DNA of 64,000 bases from Rhynchonema sp. JSB1_4 (lineage: Eukaryota; Nematoda; Chromadorea; Monhysterida; Xyalidae), in the NCBI GenBank assembly GCA_030248065.1, contig JASAMV010002329.1, positions 1-64,000 of the forward strand, written 5' to 3'. The translations under genes were made by a program, and so were the position numbers. Shown piece after piece: positions 22,186 through 32,757 of the stretch (position 1 is the first letter of the stretch; each line of letters starts with the position of its first letter). The notes under the pieces are model-generated. The model did no database searches and was not told the origin of the DNA. It saw nothing but the letters and a program-made list of their open reading frames with translations.

Positions 22186-23423
22186 TGGTCGCACGATAAC
22201 TTTATAAGAATTGCTCAATTTTTTTCCTGAATCGTGAAGCAGGAAAGTGACCGGGCAATGACGTTGCGTTGCGCGATCGCACACAAAACATGCAACCAAG
22301 GGAATGTTTCAGACCCGCAGCAACGTGGGAGCACTGCTAGATTACTTTCAGCTGAAAATGTTTTGTGAGAATCACAAATAGCACAATGGTTAAAGCAGTG
22401 CAAGGGACATAATTCATATTTGGAAAATGGGACCATTTTTTATTGCTGGAAGTGAAAGCCGCAATCAAGGTGACCATCCTTCAAAAAGAAGTACCGTCTA
22501 AAAGTGTCATGATTTTCAGGACATGATTTTCAGGCATCGTACGGAAGCAGCACATCACCGAACGAACGAAGTTGGAAAATCGATGTTGCACGATATGATC
22601 GTCACACCGACGGAGTAAGTTGAAAAATCATAAGTCCTTCAAAAAGACTTATTTCGCGATTCTGAAACCGGTTCTAGAACCGGTCTAATTTGCCGTATTG
22701 GTTTATGCTTCATTAAAGTGCACCAGCATCGGTGTCCACTCGCAGGTCGATACCTTTGGTGGATCACCTTTTATTGCGTCTACAATGACATAGTCTTACA
22801 TATGCAATCAGCGAAACATTTTCATTTGACTTCCGATCCGTTGACACTTTTGTTCACACATCGAACTAAAAATGTTTCGATGATTACATATATAAGACTA
22901 TGTACATTGGGGACGCAACAGGAGGTGGTCCACCAAAGGTATCGACCTCCATGAGTGGACACTGATACTGGTTCCCTTCAATGAAACATAAACCAATACG
23001 GCAAATTTGACCGGTTCCAGAACCAGTTTCAGAATCGCGAAATAAACCTTTTTGAAGGACTTATGATTTTACTCCGTCGCTGTGGCGATCATATCGTGCA
23101 ACATCGATTTTCCAACTTCGTTCGTTCGGTGATGTGCTGCTTCCGTACGATGCCTGAAAATCACGCTCGGGGGGCGGCTAGATCAGTTGGTGCTTATACT
23201 CCCGGAGGTGTACCTTTGGCACCCTTTTTGACAGTTCATTTGACACTTTTCGCCGGTACTTCTTTTTGAAGGATGGTCACTTTGATTGCGGCTTTCACTT
23301 CCAGCAATAAAAAATGGTCCCATTTTCCAAATATGAATTATGTCCCTTGTACTTTAAGAGTGACTGAACGTGAAAATCAGGATTGATTTTGATGAATTCT
23401 TATATTGGTCATTGTGCGACCAA
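22186..23423. mobile_element. TA-flanked MITE family B, copy 1, interrupted by a second element
   Basis: The ends are GGTCGCACGATAACTTTATA and TCATTGTGCGACCAA, matching the TTGGTCGCACAATG end of the family, with TA on each side. The family has three more copies (42478-42748, 55580-55855, 57949-58223). The copy is split by the TTAA-flanked element at 22394-23353. Its two parts join seamlessly against the intact copies at ...GGTTAAGAGTGACTG. Confidence 0.88.
22394..23353. mobile_element. Long-arm hairpin transposon with TTAA target duplication (nested)
   Basis: 960 bp with arms of about 370-400 bp that are inverted copies. The outer ends are AGCAGTGCAAGGGACATAAT and its near complement, with TTAA at 22390-22393 and 23354-23357. 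The right arm has an extra ~85-bp insertion near 23165-23250. TTAA duplication is typical of piggyBac, but the ends start AG rather than CCC, so the superfamily is unsure. No transposase is present. Confidence 0.85.
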
Positions 23424-23565
23424 TACAAGAAATTGCGGAAGCAGCATAGTCCACCCATCAGCTCATGGCACTTTGCTTGGAAGGTTCAGGTTCCGTTGTG
23501 AAAATTTCCTCCGCAAGGCAATGTTAGAGAAAACGGCGGACAAAGATAAAATAAAAATCGATTTG

Positions 23566-24657
23566 GTAAAAACCTAAATACAGACCCCCCGGAATAGAGC
23601 CCCCCGTAATACAGCCCCCAAAAAGGGGTCGGTGAATTAATAGAGCCCCCTCCGGAATAGAGCCCCCCTAAAGTACCTAGGTAACACATCCCCCATACAG
23701 TAGTGTATTAAGGCTTGATAGCAGAGGTGGGAATCGGGCCGGGTTACCTCGGCCCGGCCCGGCCCGACGAGGTCCGGGGGTCGGCCCGGCCCGGCCCGGC
23801 CCGACAGTTCGGGCCGGGAAGTCCGGCCCGGCCCGGCCCGACTTGGAAAAAAGTCGGCCCGGCCCGGCCCGGCCCGATTTTTTCGGCCCGACTTTTTCTG
23901 ATGATATTTTGAAGCAATTTTTTTGGTGCAAAAATTACTGTATGTTCGGATTAAAAATACCCGATAATCATGGAAGTCGGTACTAATTTGCAGAATCGCG
24001 AGAAATTTTGGCAAATTTAGCCTAAAAAATCACGATTTCTTATTGAAATTCGATGATGTCGGGCCTTTTCGGGCCGGCCACCCCGGCCCGGCCCGGCCCG
24101 ACATTCCGAAAAGTCGGCCCGGCCCGGCCCGGCCCGACCGTTCGGGCCGGAAACCTCGGCCCGGCCCGGCCCGATTCCCACCTCTGCTTGATAGTTAGTG
24201 GTGCATACCGTAAAAACCTAAATACAGCCCCCCCGGAATAGAGCCCCCCCCCCGTAATACAGCCCCCCCCAAAAAGGGGTCAGTGAATTAATAGAGCCCC
24301 CCCGGAATAGAGCCCCCCCAAAGTAACATCCCCTATACAGTAGTGTATTAAGGCTTGATAGTGGTGCACAGGTACATTTATGCACGTTTGTTGTTCGTTC
24401 AGAGCACATAATACGCCTCTTATTGACGAATAGACACGAATAAATGCAATTACAAGCGAAAAAACATCCTTTCAAACCCCTTTTTTGGGGTTTTTAGGGG
24501 TATTTCTGGGAACAATTTTTTTCCGGTTTGGGTCAGTGAATTAATAGAAGCCCCCCCCCCCCGGAATAGAGCGTAGAGCCCCCCCCCGTAATAGAGCCCC
24601 CCCAAAATGGGGTCAGTGAGTTAATAGAGCCCCCCCTTCTATTTAGGTTTTTACGGT
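23566..24657. mobile_element. Composite C-run element (family F) with internal tandem duplication
   Basis: The ends are GTAAAAACCTAAATACAG (left) and CTATTTAGGTTTTTAC (right). Inside are repeated blocks of 'GAATAGAG' separated by C runs. The segment 23571-23713 recurs at 24213-24360, each time ending '...GTATTAAGGCTTGATAG'. The hAT-like MITE at 23722-24186 inserted into the first of these. A relative with G runs occupies about 24654-25712 on the other strand. No coding capacity. Confidence 0.65.
23722..24186. mobile_element. hAT-like MITE with CGGCC arrays at both ends, exact 8-bp TSD
   Basis: The ends CAGAGGTGGGAATCGGGCC and GGCCCGATTCCCACCTCTG are perfect inverted repeats. The target duplication is CTTGATAG at 23714-23721 and 24187-24194. 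A pre-insertion version of the target survives at 24349-24365. Both subterminal regions are arrays of CGGCC/GGCCG repeats; the middle is AT-rich. The ends are related to the element at 20651-21373, so both belong to one group. Confidence 0.93.
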
Positions 24658-24683
24658 ACCGTAAAACCTAAAATACAAGGGGG

Positions 24684-25119
24684 CAGTGGTGTCGTTGGGG
24701 GGGAAGGGGGGGGGGGGTTACCCCCTAGTATCGGGTATCCGGTATCTTGATTTTTTCACCCAGGGGTATCCGGTATCCTGACTTTTTGTCCAGGGGTATC
24801 CTACCCTAAAATTTTTCCGAAAACCGTAAAAATAGCCCATTTTTACATCCAAAATGCCCAAAATCGCTTGCTAGCGCAAGCATAACCCCAAAAATGACCA
24901 TTTTGTGCGCTTCCAACACCAATTTTGCTCAATTTTCCTCTAAAAAATTGACCTTTTTTTGAACAACCCCCCCCCTGGGTATCCGAGATGAGATTTTTTA
25001 TTTTGGGGAGCAACCCCCCCTGGTATCCGAGATTTTTCATTTTGGGTATCCGGTATCCGAAAATTTTGGATTTTGGGTATCCGGTATCCTGACTTTTTCA
25101 TTTCCCAACGACACCACTG
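24684..25119. mobile_element. hAT-like MITE with GTATCCG repeats, exact 8-bp TSD
   Basis: The ends CAGTGGTGTCGTTGGG and CCCAACGACACCACTG are inverted repeats. The target duplication is CAAGGGGG at 24676-24683 and 25120-25127. The interior repeats 'GGGTATCCGGTATCC' on both sides. A fragment of the same family, with the right end only, lies at about 30257-30364. No transposase. Confidence 0.92.
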
Positions 25120-25251
25120 CAAGGGGGGGCTGTATTTTTTCACTGACCCCTTTTAGGGGGGGCTGTATTTTTGGGGGGGGGGCTGTATTTTTTCGCTGCC
25201 CAAAATCTCAAAAAATGTTCCAAAAATACCTCTAAAATGAAATGGGGAACG

Positions 25252-25430
25252 CTTAGTGTGGACCGCTGAACCGCTGATCGTAGGTTTTAGCTACGGTAGA
25301 TTCAACACGTCAACATAGCTACCGTAACCTGTTGCCGATAGCGGTCTAATGCGCGGTTACAGCCAGCGGATAATTCCCACTACCGTAACCCAAACCTACG
25401 ATCAGCGGTCCAGCGGTCCACACTAAGCGG
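25252..25430. mobile_element. Small hairpin MITE, ~180 bp
   Basis: The ends are GCTTAGTGTGGACCGCTG and its complement; a further inner stem is CTGATCGTAGG/CCTACGATCAG. The target duplication is not clear. It is embedded in the C/G-run composite region. Confidence 0.65.
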
Positions 25431-25791
25431 CCCCCTAAAATGGAGTTCTGTCAGGGTGTTACTGGTCATTATTGAGTGTTTTTGGGTGCAGATCTTCCAT
25501 AAAAGGCTTTACGTCATCATATACTCAACCACAAACGTTGTACATAAGGTGTCTTATACAAGAACTTGACTTTACGACCCCCAAGCGGGGAATTCCAAGT
25601 TGGGGGGGCTCTATTTTTTGGGGGGGCTCTATTTTTTCACTGACCCCTTTTAGGGGGGCTGTATTTTTGGGGGGGCTCTATTTTTGGGGGGCTCTATTTT
25701 AGGGAATACGGTAGGTACATTTATGCACGTTTGTTGTTCGTTCAGAGCACATAATACGCCTCTTGTCGACGAAATTGTCCAGTGGTGTGGC

Positions 25792-26339
25792 TAGGCCTGG
25801 GCACAATACCACTTTTGACACCCAATACCAATACCCAATACCAATACCGGCCCTGTACCAATACCCAATACCAATACCAAATTGGTGACCCAATACCAAT
25901 ACCAATACCGGGTGAGACCCAATACCAATACCCAATACCAGATCAATACTGCTGAAGTGCCTGGTATTGGGTTTGGTATTGGGTTGGTATTGGTATTGAG
26001 TATTGGGTATTGGGTTGGTATTGGTATTGGGTATTGGTCTTAGTATTGGTTTGGTATTGGGTTTTTGGTCTGGTATTGGGTTGGTATTGGGTTTGGTATT
26101 GGTTTGGTATTGGGGTTTGAGTCAGGTATTGGGTTTGGTATTGGGTTTTTCTGGATTAGTATTGGGTATTGGTTTTGACCCAATACCTGGGTGAACCCAA
26201 TACCAATACCCAATACCAATACCAAGCCAGCTTCAATACCAATACCCAATACCAGAATTAGACCCAATACCAAGCACTGGTATTGGTATTGGTATTGGGT
26301 GGTATTGGTATTGGGTATTGGGTATTGTGCCCACCCATA
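25792..26339. mobile_element. hAT-like MITE filled with GGTATT repeats, exact 8-bp TSD
   Basis: It starts TAGGCCTGGGCACAATACC and ends GGTATTGTGCCCACCCATA, with the target duplication GGTGTGGC at 25784-25791 and 26340-26347. The whole 548-bp interior is an array of GGTATT/AATACC hexamer variants that switches strand several times. A long frame on - over this array is a repeat artefact. Confidence 0.9.
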
Positions 26340-26368
26340 GGTGTGGCTACCCCGGCGTGCAATCAACC

Positions 26369-26741
26369 CACTGTAGTGGCTGGGGGGGATGGGGGAAGGG
26401 TATCTATCTCGAGCCGACCCCAAAGGGTATCTCGAGTAAGTAGATTTATGGTTTTCAAAGACAAAAATAGGTGTTTTTCGACCTCGGGACCCCCAAAAAT
26501 TGCGCGCTCCGCGCGCAAACACCCAAAAATGGTCATTTTAGGCCAATTTTCGGCAAAATAGTCAAAAAATACCCATTATTAGGCCAATTTTGCAGTAAAA
26601 TTGCATGCAAAAAACGGCCTTTTTTCGCCTTTTGACGGACCATAGGGGTATCTTGGGTAGCCTCTGGGGGGTATCTCGAGTAAGTCCGAAACCTTCCCCC
26701 CCCCTAGGGTATCTTGGGTCGATTGGCCTGCCACCACACTG
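26369..26741. mobile_element. hAT-like MITE (CACTGTAGTGGC family), copy 1, exact 8-bp TSD
   Basis: The ends are CACTGTAGTGGCTGG and CCTGCCACCACACTG, with AATCAACC at 26361-26368 and 26742-26749. Subterminal repeats of 'GGGTATCT(TGG/CGAG)' occur on both sides. It lies 21 bp from the preceding element's target site. A second copy in the opposite orientation is at 29833-30242. Confidence 0.92.
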
Positions 26742-26788
26742 AATCAACCTACTGTACCACCAGAAAGGCCTGCAATCAACCTACCTAC

Positions 26789-27142
26789 CAGTGTAGTTCC
26801 TGGTCCGGCGCGGCGGTTAGTGTACCTACTCCTTTTTTCCGTGCGGCGGTTAGTGTACCTCCCTGGGGGGAAGGGGGGGAAGACCCAAATTTAGGAAAAA
26901 GTCACTTTTTGAGGTGGACAATTTGAATGATTTTTGCCCCTTTTTGGAAAAAATTCTCTATAAAAAGGGTATTTTGGCGACTTTTGACATCATTGACCTG
27001 AAAATCACCCATTTTAAGGCTAAAAATGTCCATTTTAGGCCTAAAAATGCCGATTTTAGGCAAAAATTGAGGCGGTTACTGTACCTGGCAAGGCGGTTAG
27101 TGTACTAGTGTACCTTGGTCGCGGCGGTTAGTGCACCTTAGG
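26789..27142. mobile_element. CAGTGTAGTTCC-family hAT-like element, right end damaged
   Basis: The left end CAGTGTAGTTCCTGG is followed by GCGGCGGTTAGTGTACC repeats, as in the copies at 28772-29038 and 36551-36940. The right end is degenerate, so its exact border and duplication cannot be set. Confidence 0.6.
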
Positions 27143-27182
27143 GGGACCCCCACACCCCACTCCCCCCAAGTACTACCCTGAT

Positions 27183-28345
27183 CGATCGGCGTCGGTGTCG
27201 GAAAAAAGTCGGTGTAGGTACCGACACTACTAATGTCGGTGTCGGTGTCGGTCCACAAAAGTGTCGGTTTTTTTCAGGTGTCGGTAGTGTCGGTCCCCAA
27301 TTTTTCGGCAGCCAACTACTATTAGAAAAAAAATATATTTCGTACTGATTATGTTCTTTAGTTGTCCACAACATATAAAAAAGCGCCAAGCGCTGGTTTT
27401 GGACGACCAATTCCTCATACACGGTTCAGTTTCAATTCTGCAGCAGTGCAACACAACAAGAGAACAATTTTTTTGGAATCAGATTAAAGGAAAGACATGC
27501 GAACAGAATGAGAAATATCAATCACGAGTTATTTGCGAAGGACACCGATACATCATTATTCTCCATCACATCAGATACACTCAATTGTACAAGTATTGAC
27601 ACGTGGGTAGCATACGCTTCAGGAACAACAACTTTTCAGCAGTGTCTGGTTTCAAGCGATTTCGGTACTTCGTGTAGATGCTGGCAGCCAGGCTGAATTC
27701 TTGTTCAGACATTGTGCTTGTCGGTTCAGACATTTTGCATTGGACCTGCGTTTCTTTGCCGCGCGAGTCCGCCCGGACTAGCTTTGCAAAACCTAGTCGG
27801 TTCAGAATATCAAAATCGGTCTCTTTTGACGCCATTTTAGGCCTGCAAATATGCAAAAATGGTTCGAAATAGGTTTAGCTAACAAAATGAGGGGTTTCGG
27901 CGACGCTTTTTATAGTGGCCGATGCCTTTGTACCACTTCAAACATGAAAACACAAAATTCTAAACAACAAAAGTTGCGCTCATGGTAAAAATCCGGTTCG
28001 TTCCAACGTTGAATGTTTCACTGAGAGTGAGAGGCGGACAGAACCTGTTTGTTCCTGCGACAAAGAGACAGACCTATCCTATCATACAAAGTTCATAATT
28101 GTTTTTTGTTTTGGTATTTGATCCCTCTTTTTTCAGGTGAGAAGTACACCAACACACCGGTTTTTGTCCAAAAAGGCATTTTAGGTCTAAAAATAAGTTT
28201 TTAGGGCTAAAAAAGGCAAACTCGGTTTTACTGTCGGTGTCGGTCATTTTTTCACTGTCGGTGTCGGTGTCGGCGTGCTTTTTCGCCGGTGTCGGTACTT
28301 TCCAAAAAAGTGTCGGTGTCGGTGTCGGTCTACATGACCGACGCC
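27183..28345. mobile_element. Internally deleted hAT transposon with CGGTGTCGGTGTCGG ends
   Basis: GATCGGCGTCGGTGTCGG at the left and the complement at 28337-28355 frame a 1.16-kb element. The subterminal parts are arrays of GTCGGT hexamers. It encodes the hAT remnant at 27596-27832. The flanks CCCTGATC and CGGTGATC match at 6 of 8 positions, which may be a decayed target duplication. Confidence 0.7.
27596..27832 (-). pseudogene. hAT transposase remnant (C-terminal dimerisation motif)
   Basis: The - strand frame from ATG 27832 ends 'EQEFSLAASIYTKYRNRLKP' followed by 'DTAEKLLFLKRML'. That is the conserved C-terminal hAT dimerisation pattern (S/A-x-R-x-x-L-x-P...LLFLK). Only about 78 codons remain from an expected 500-700. 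The DDE catalytic core and BED finger are absent, and the stretch before the motif ('MASKETDFDILNRLGFAK') may be a fused N-terminal part. It is non-functional as a transposase. It directly ties the short-repeat-ended elements of this region to the hAT superfamily. Confidence 0.7.
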
Positions 28346-28771
28346 GATCCCTACGGTGATCCCCCCCGATGTCTGGCATAGTACAGTAGGTATCCCCCCG
28401 ATTTTGACCCAAAAGTACCAAGTTTTGACCAAAATTTGTGTAAAATCAGTGGTTTTGCCTCAAATTACCCAAAATTCGCGCACTACGCGCGCAAATACTA
28501 CGTTTTCACACGATTCCACACATAATAAAAACATTAAAAATTTTCACCCCAAAACCTAACCCCACCAACCCCCCTAGGTACATGACCCCCAGGCCATCGG
28601 CTCTGGTACAGTAGGTATCCCCCTCTCCGAGCCCGGTACAGTAGGTATCCCCACTCCAGAGTACCTCCAACACTGTATTTGTACCAGGATGGAGCGTCAA
28701 CCTACCTTACCTACTGTACCTGGCTGGGGGGAGCTCCCCCCACTCCCCCGGCGCCCAGGTACACCCACACC

Positions 28772-29038
28772 CAGTGTAGTTCCTGGTCCGGCGCGGCGGT
28801 TAGTGTACCTACCCCTTTTTTCCATGCGGCGGTTAGTGTACCTCCCTGGGGGGGAAGACCGAAATCCAGGAAAAAGTCACTTTTTGAGGTAGAAAATTTG
28901 ACCGATTTTTGCCCCTTTTTGGAAAAAATTCTCCATAAAAAGGGTATTTTGGCGACTTTTGACATAATTGACCTAAAAATCACCAATTTTAGGCCTACTT
29001 GGCGCGGCGGTTAGTGTACCTTAAGGGGGACTACACTG
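28772..29038. mobile_element. CAGTGTAGTTCC-family hAT-like MITE, copy 2
   Basis: It starts CAGTGTAGTTCCTGG and ends GGGGGACTACACTG, with GCGGCGGTTAGTGTACC repeats near both ends. GGTACACC follows the right end at 29039, and the same octamer lies 6 bp before the left end, so the target duplication is probably GGTACACC with a small later duplication. Confidence 0.75.
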
Positions 29039-29180
29039 GGTACACCAGTGATTGGCACCCGCGTAGTGTTGACGCTAGATGGATGATCCGAGTTCCAGTA
29101 TCTGGGTGGGGGGGGGGGGGGGGCGCAGGGGGCGACCCAAACTTGTTGACGATGATAGATAGACAGATGATAAGGCGGGG

Positions 29181-29783
29181 CAGTGTAGTTCCTGGTGGGG
29201 GAGGGAAGGTCCCCCCTCGGGTACGTCTGTTCCCCCTCCATGGTACGCCTGCCCCACTGTTCCCCCTCCGGGTACAATAGGCAAATTTGGGCCTAAAATA
29301 GGCATTTTTAGGCATAAAATGAGTGATCCTTAGGTCAATGTCGTCAAAAATCGCCAAAATACCCTTTGATTGAGTTTTTTTTTTCAAAAAGGGGCCAAAA
29401 TGCGTCAAATTTTCGACCTCAAAAAATGACTTTTCTCCAAATTTGGGTCCTCCCCCCTTCCCATGGATTTTTTTAAACCAAATTTAGCAGCTTTTTAGCT
29501 ACTAAATTTTTTGAAAAGCTAGTAAATTTTCAAGTTTAGTAGCGTAAAAGCTACTAAATTTTTTGAAAAGCTAGTAAATTTTCAAGTTTAGTAGCGTAAA
29601 AGCTACAAAATTTTTAAATTTGGGCCAAAAAAGCCAGTAAATTGGCATTTCAGCAGAAAAAAGCTGCTAAATTTTTCACTTTCCTAGCTTTATGCTACTA
29701 GCCCATTTTGAAAAAATAAACCCTGCCCCTTCCCCCCCAAGGTGGGTACCGCCTGTTCCCCCTCCGGACCAGGAACTACACTG
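29181..29783. mobile_element. CAGTGTAGTTCC-family hAT-like MITE, copy 3, exact 8-bp TSD
   Basis: The ends CAGTGTAGTTCCTGG and CCAGGAACTACACTG are perfect inverted repeats. The target duplication is AGGCGGGG at 29173-29180 and 29784-29791. Inside, a ~57-bp unit beginning 'GCTACTAAATTTTTTGAAAAG' is repeated in tandem (about 29490-29610). Confidence 0.93.
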
Positions 29784-29832
29784 AGGCGGGGGTTACCCAA
29801 TGATGTAGTTGGGAAGGGGCTATGGTGGTAAT

Positions 29833-30242
29833 CAGTGTGGTGGCAGGTCAATCGACCCAAGATACCCTAGGTGGGAGGGAAGGTTTCGGACTTACTCGAG
29901 ATACCCCCAGAGGCTACGCAAGATACCCCTATATTCCGTCAAAAGGCGAAAAAAGGCCGTTTTTTGCATGCAATTTTGCTGCAAAATTGGCCTAAAAATG
30001 GGTACTTTTTGACATTTTTGCCGAAAATTGGCCTAAAATGACCATTTTTGGGGATTTTTAGGGGTTCCGAGGTCGAAAAACACCAATTTTTGCCTTTGAA
30101 AAGCATAAATCTGCTTACTCGAGATACCCTTTGGGGTCGGCTCGAGATAGATACCCTTCCCCCCATCCCCCCTAAGGGTTGACTCGAGATAGATACCCCT
30201 TAGGGGGGGGAATCCCCTCCATTCCCCCCAGCCACTACAGTG
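29833..30242. mobile_element. hAT-like MITE (CACTGTAGTGGC family), copy 2, exact 8-bp TSD
   Basis: Inverted relative of 26369-26741. It starts CAGTGTGGTGGCAGG and ends GCCACTACAGTG, with GTGGTAAT at 29825-29832 and 30243-30250. The interior aligns with copy 1 over most of its length. Confidence 0.92.
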
Positions 30243-30466
30243 GTGGTAATACCCCCCAACTGCTAGGGGCTAATAACCCCCCAAACCCCCTGGTATCCGA
30301 GATTCCGAAAATTTTGGATTTTGGGTATCCGGTATCTTGACTTTTTGATTTCCCAACGACACCACTACCCAGTACCAATACTGAATTGGGGACCCAAAAA
30401 TCAAGTTGCTTTTGTTGCTCATTTACAATAGGTCGCGCTTTTTAGGCATCGTTACAATCATAAAAA

Positions 30467-32757
30467 ATGCGGCGAAAATCGGGTCAACCGCGCGAGCAAC
30501 AAAATAGCGAAAACGTCGAAAGTGAAGCGAGCTCATTTGTTGATGTCGTAGGTGTTGACGAAGGTTCACCGGCGAAACGATGCAAAGATGGGAGCTACTC
30601 ACCCAAATCAAACACACGATTGTCGGACACCACATCCGTTTCTCACACAAATCAACCGTCCACCTCTGCTGCTGAAGTTGGTATTAAACTCGTTGCTCTT
30701 TATGCTCACAATTTTTTCTTTTTTTCTTTTTCATTTTATCTTGAATTCCAGAGCACTTCTGTTGATTTCCATTTCGTTCCTTCCCATAACGTCGAATATT
30801 TTCGCGCAGGATTGTGATCCGATGCCGGTCACACCGGCCAATGGTGACGTGGACGTTGATGGTGTGCGCACATTCCATCCAGCCACCGCCACTGCCACCG
30901 AATGTCGCAGTCTCGAAGAAATTATCAACTCAGGTATGTGATTAATTGTTGGTTTTCGTCCTTTATGGTGTTATGTGAGATAGGTTTTTGATGTTTTCCC
31001 CGCGAAACCTAGGCGTAGACAGGACTCCAATATAATTTTTTCAATAATTTGCTAAATAGAACAGTCACACAATGCTCTCGCATCCCTTTTCACTGTAAAG
31101 GAGTGTAACGGTGTGTTTCAGTGATCGAACAAAGTCGAAATGATAAACGTCGCAGTCCATCGCCGCCGGTCGAGTGGCAATCGAATGAACTAAAACATTT
31201 ACTGCGCGCAATCAATGAGTTTGTGATTGGTTTTCCCTTTTTTTGTTCTTGGATCCGTGATTTGATTGTATTTGGTATAAACTGCAACGAAAATCAATTT
31301 TTCGTGCCGATTTTCAGACATGGCCACGATCCTGTAGTGCTGCTTTCGGCGTTGCGAAATGCGGATCCTGGCTCGTTCAGAACCAAGGAACAGGTGTTAT
31401 GCTGAAATATTGATGTTTTTGTTTATGTTTAAAATTCTGCCATATTTCCAGATCCAAGAATTACTCAGCGATATTCGACAAAGCTATTTCTACATGGTGT
31501 TAACGGGAAAAAAGGACAAACGAACCTCACGATCGAGAGGACAGAAATCTGAACAATCCGAATCCCTAAAAGTGCGGTTTTTCGCAAGGAATTTCTAAAA
31601 CGCTAACTTTTTTAACATCGTCATTCAAACAAATCATTTTAGTTTTGGACACAACTGATTGAAGACATGCAATCGAGTCGGGAGCACAAAGACATTTCCG
31701 CCGAATGCATATCTGTAACGCTGGCGAATGCTGCAAAAATGGTATTTTGTATTTTTTATAGACAGCGAAACCTAGACGTAGTTAGGTCTCCAAAAATATT
31801 AAAATATATTTTTAAAATTCTGTTCACAGCTGATCTTTTGTCATACACTCGCATCCATATATTTTTACATTTATTTTCTTTTTTTTAGTTCGACCGAGCG
31901 TATACGGCAGCTCACACCTTGAATTATGATGACCCGGAATGCGAACAAAAATATCGTGTCTCATACCGTCGTATTTATATGTGGTTGTCGAAACTGCTGC
32001 ACAATCCACGAGAAAAGGAATTACCGCCGCTCGAACCACTTGGTTTGTTTGCCATTCTTCGTGTTTTGAAAATTTTGCACGTTCTTTTTTGCAAAAATAA
32101 CAACGCACAAATATTTTTTCCAGAAATGGCACTCGTCCGTGACACCCTGCGCGACATACAACAAGCAGTCAATGAAGACTCGTCACGAACCCAGAAAATG
32201 ATGATGTACATATCAAGAGTAGCTGGTGCTTTTGAGCACGGCATAGATGTGATCAACAGGGGTCAGTTTCTGGGCAATTTGTTATGATAATTGCTGAGTA
32301 TCGAGTATTTTCCCTGATTTTTCATGTGAAACTCGCGAATACGTATCTTCGAGCAAGTCGCATTAGCTGCCGCCAGATTTTTTGCGGTCAAGCGGGTTGC
32401 CGTTGTCTGCCAAGAACGGCACATGGACCCCAAAAATCGTGCGACCGGTGATGCTTATTTGCTCGGAGGTCTGTAGGTAGTTTTTGTGGCGTTAGTTACA
32501 CGAAAAGAGTAGTGTGAAACAGCTAAATTAAATCATTCGTAAGATGTCAAGTTTGCTCGCTTTTAGACCACGGTTACATTTCAAGCAATTATACGGATGT
32601 GGCGAGTATCAATCCATTGGTGGTACCTGAACAAATGCTGTTGGTCCCATTCTGCACGGCTGAAGTGCAACGAGAATTAGAAGAAGAAGAAGAAGAAGAA
32701 TCTGATCCTGCGTCTGATCCGCCAGTGAAAAACGGAAAGGTGGTCATTATTGATTGA
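30467..32757 (+). CDS. Unrecognised nine-exon protein, possible SANT-like segment
   Basis: Exons: 30467-30676, 30810-30933, 31122-31218, 31318-31393, 31452-31571, 31643-31741, 31889-32042, 32124-32261, 32567-32757, giving 402 aa in one frame. The N-terminal ~110 residues are polar and Ser/Thr-rich, with a basic 'PAKRCKDG' patch. Next comes 'WQSNELKHLLRAINEHGHDP' followed by 'VVLLSALRN' and 'FRTKEQIQELLSDI'. This has the spacing of a Myb/SANT helix set and loosely recalls Cramped-type proteins. The middle is helical ('YRRIYMWLSKLLHNP'), and the C-terminus has an acidic run and 'KVVIID'. No enzyme motif, signal peptide or membrane helix is present. A nuclear role is inference only. AATAAA lies at 33089. 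Introns 2 and 6 hold Penelope-element tails. Confidence 0.7.
30998..31091 (+). mobile_element. 5'-truncated 3' tail of the Penelope-like element (intron 2)
   Basis: Nearly identical to 54109-54200, the last ~92 bp of the PLE. It begins exactly at CCCCGCGAAACC, the 3' strand of the hammerhead-like stem, and ends GCATCCC followed by TTTT. It lies in intron 2 of the gene at 30467-32757, in sense orientation. Confidence 0.8.
31757..31857 (+). mobile_element. Diverged 5'-truncated PLE tail (intron 6)
   Basis: It begins CGAAACCTAGACGTAG and ends ACACTCGCATCC, and can be aligned along its length with 54113-54196. It is more diverged than the intron-2 copy, so it is an older insertion. It starts at the same point of the element. 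Confidence 0.65.

Noticed and set aside
26040..26522. 160-codon - frame over the GGTATT array
   Set aside because: It is a product of the hexamer repeat inside a MITE.
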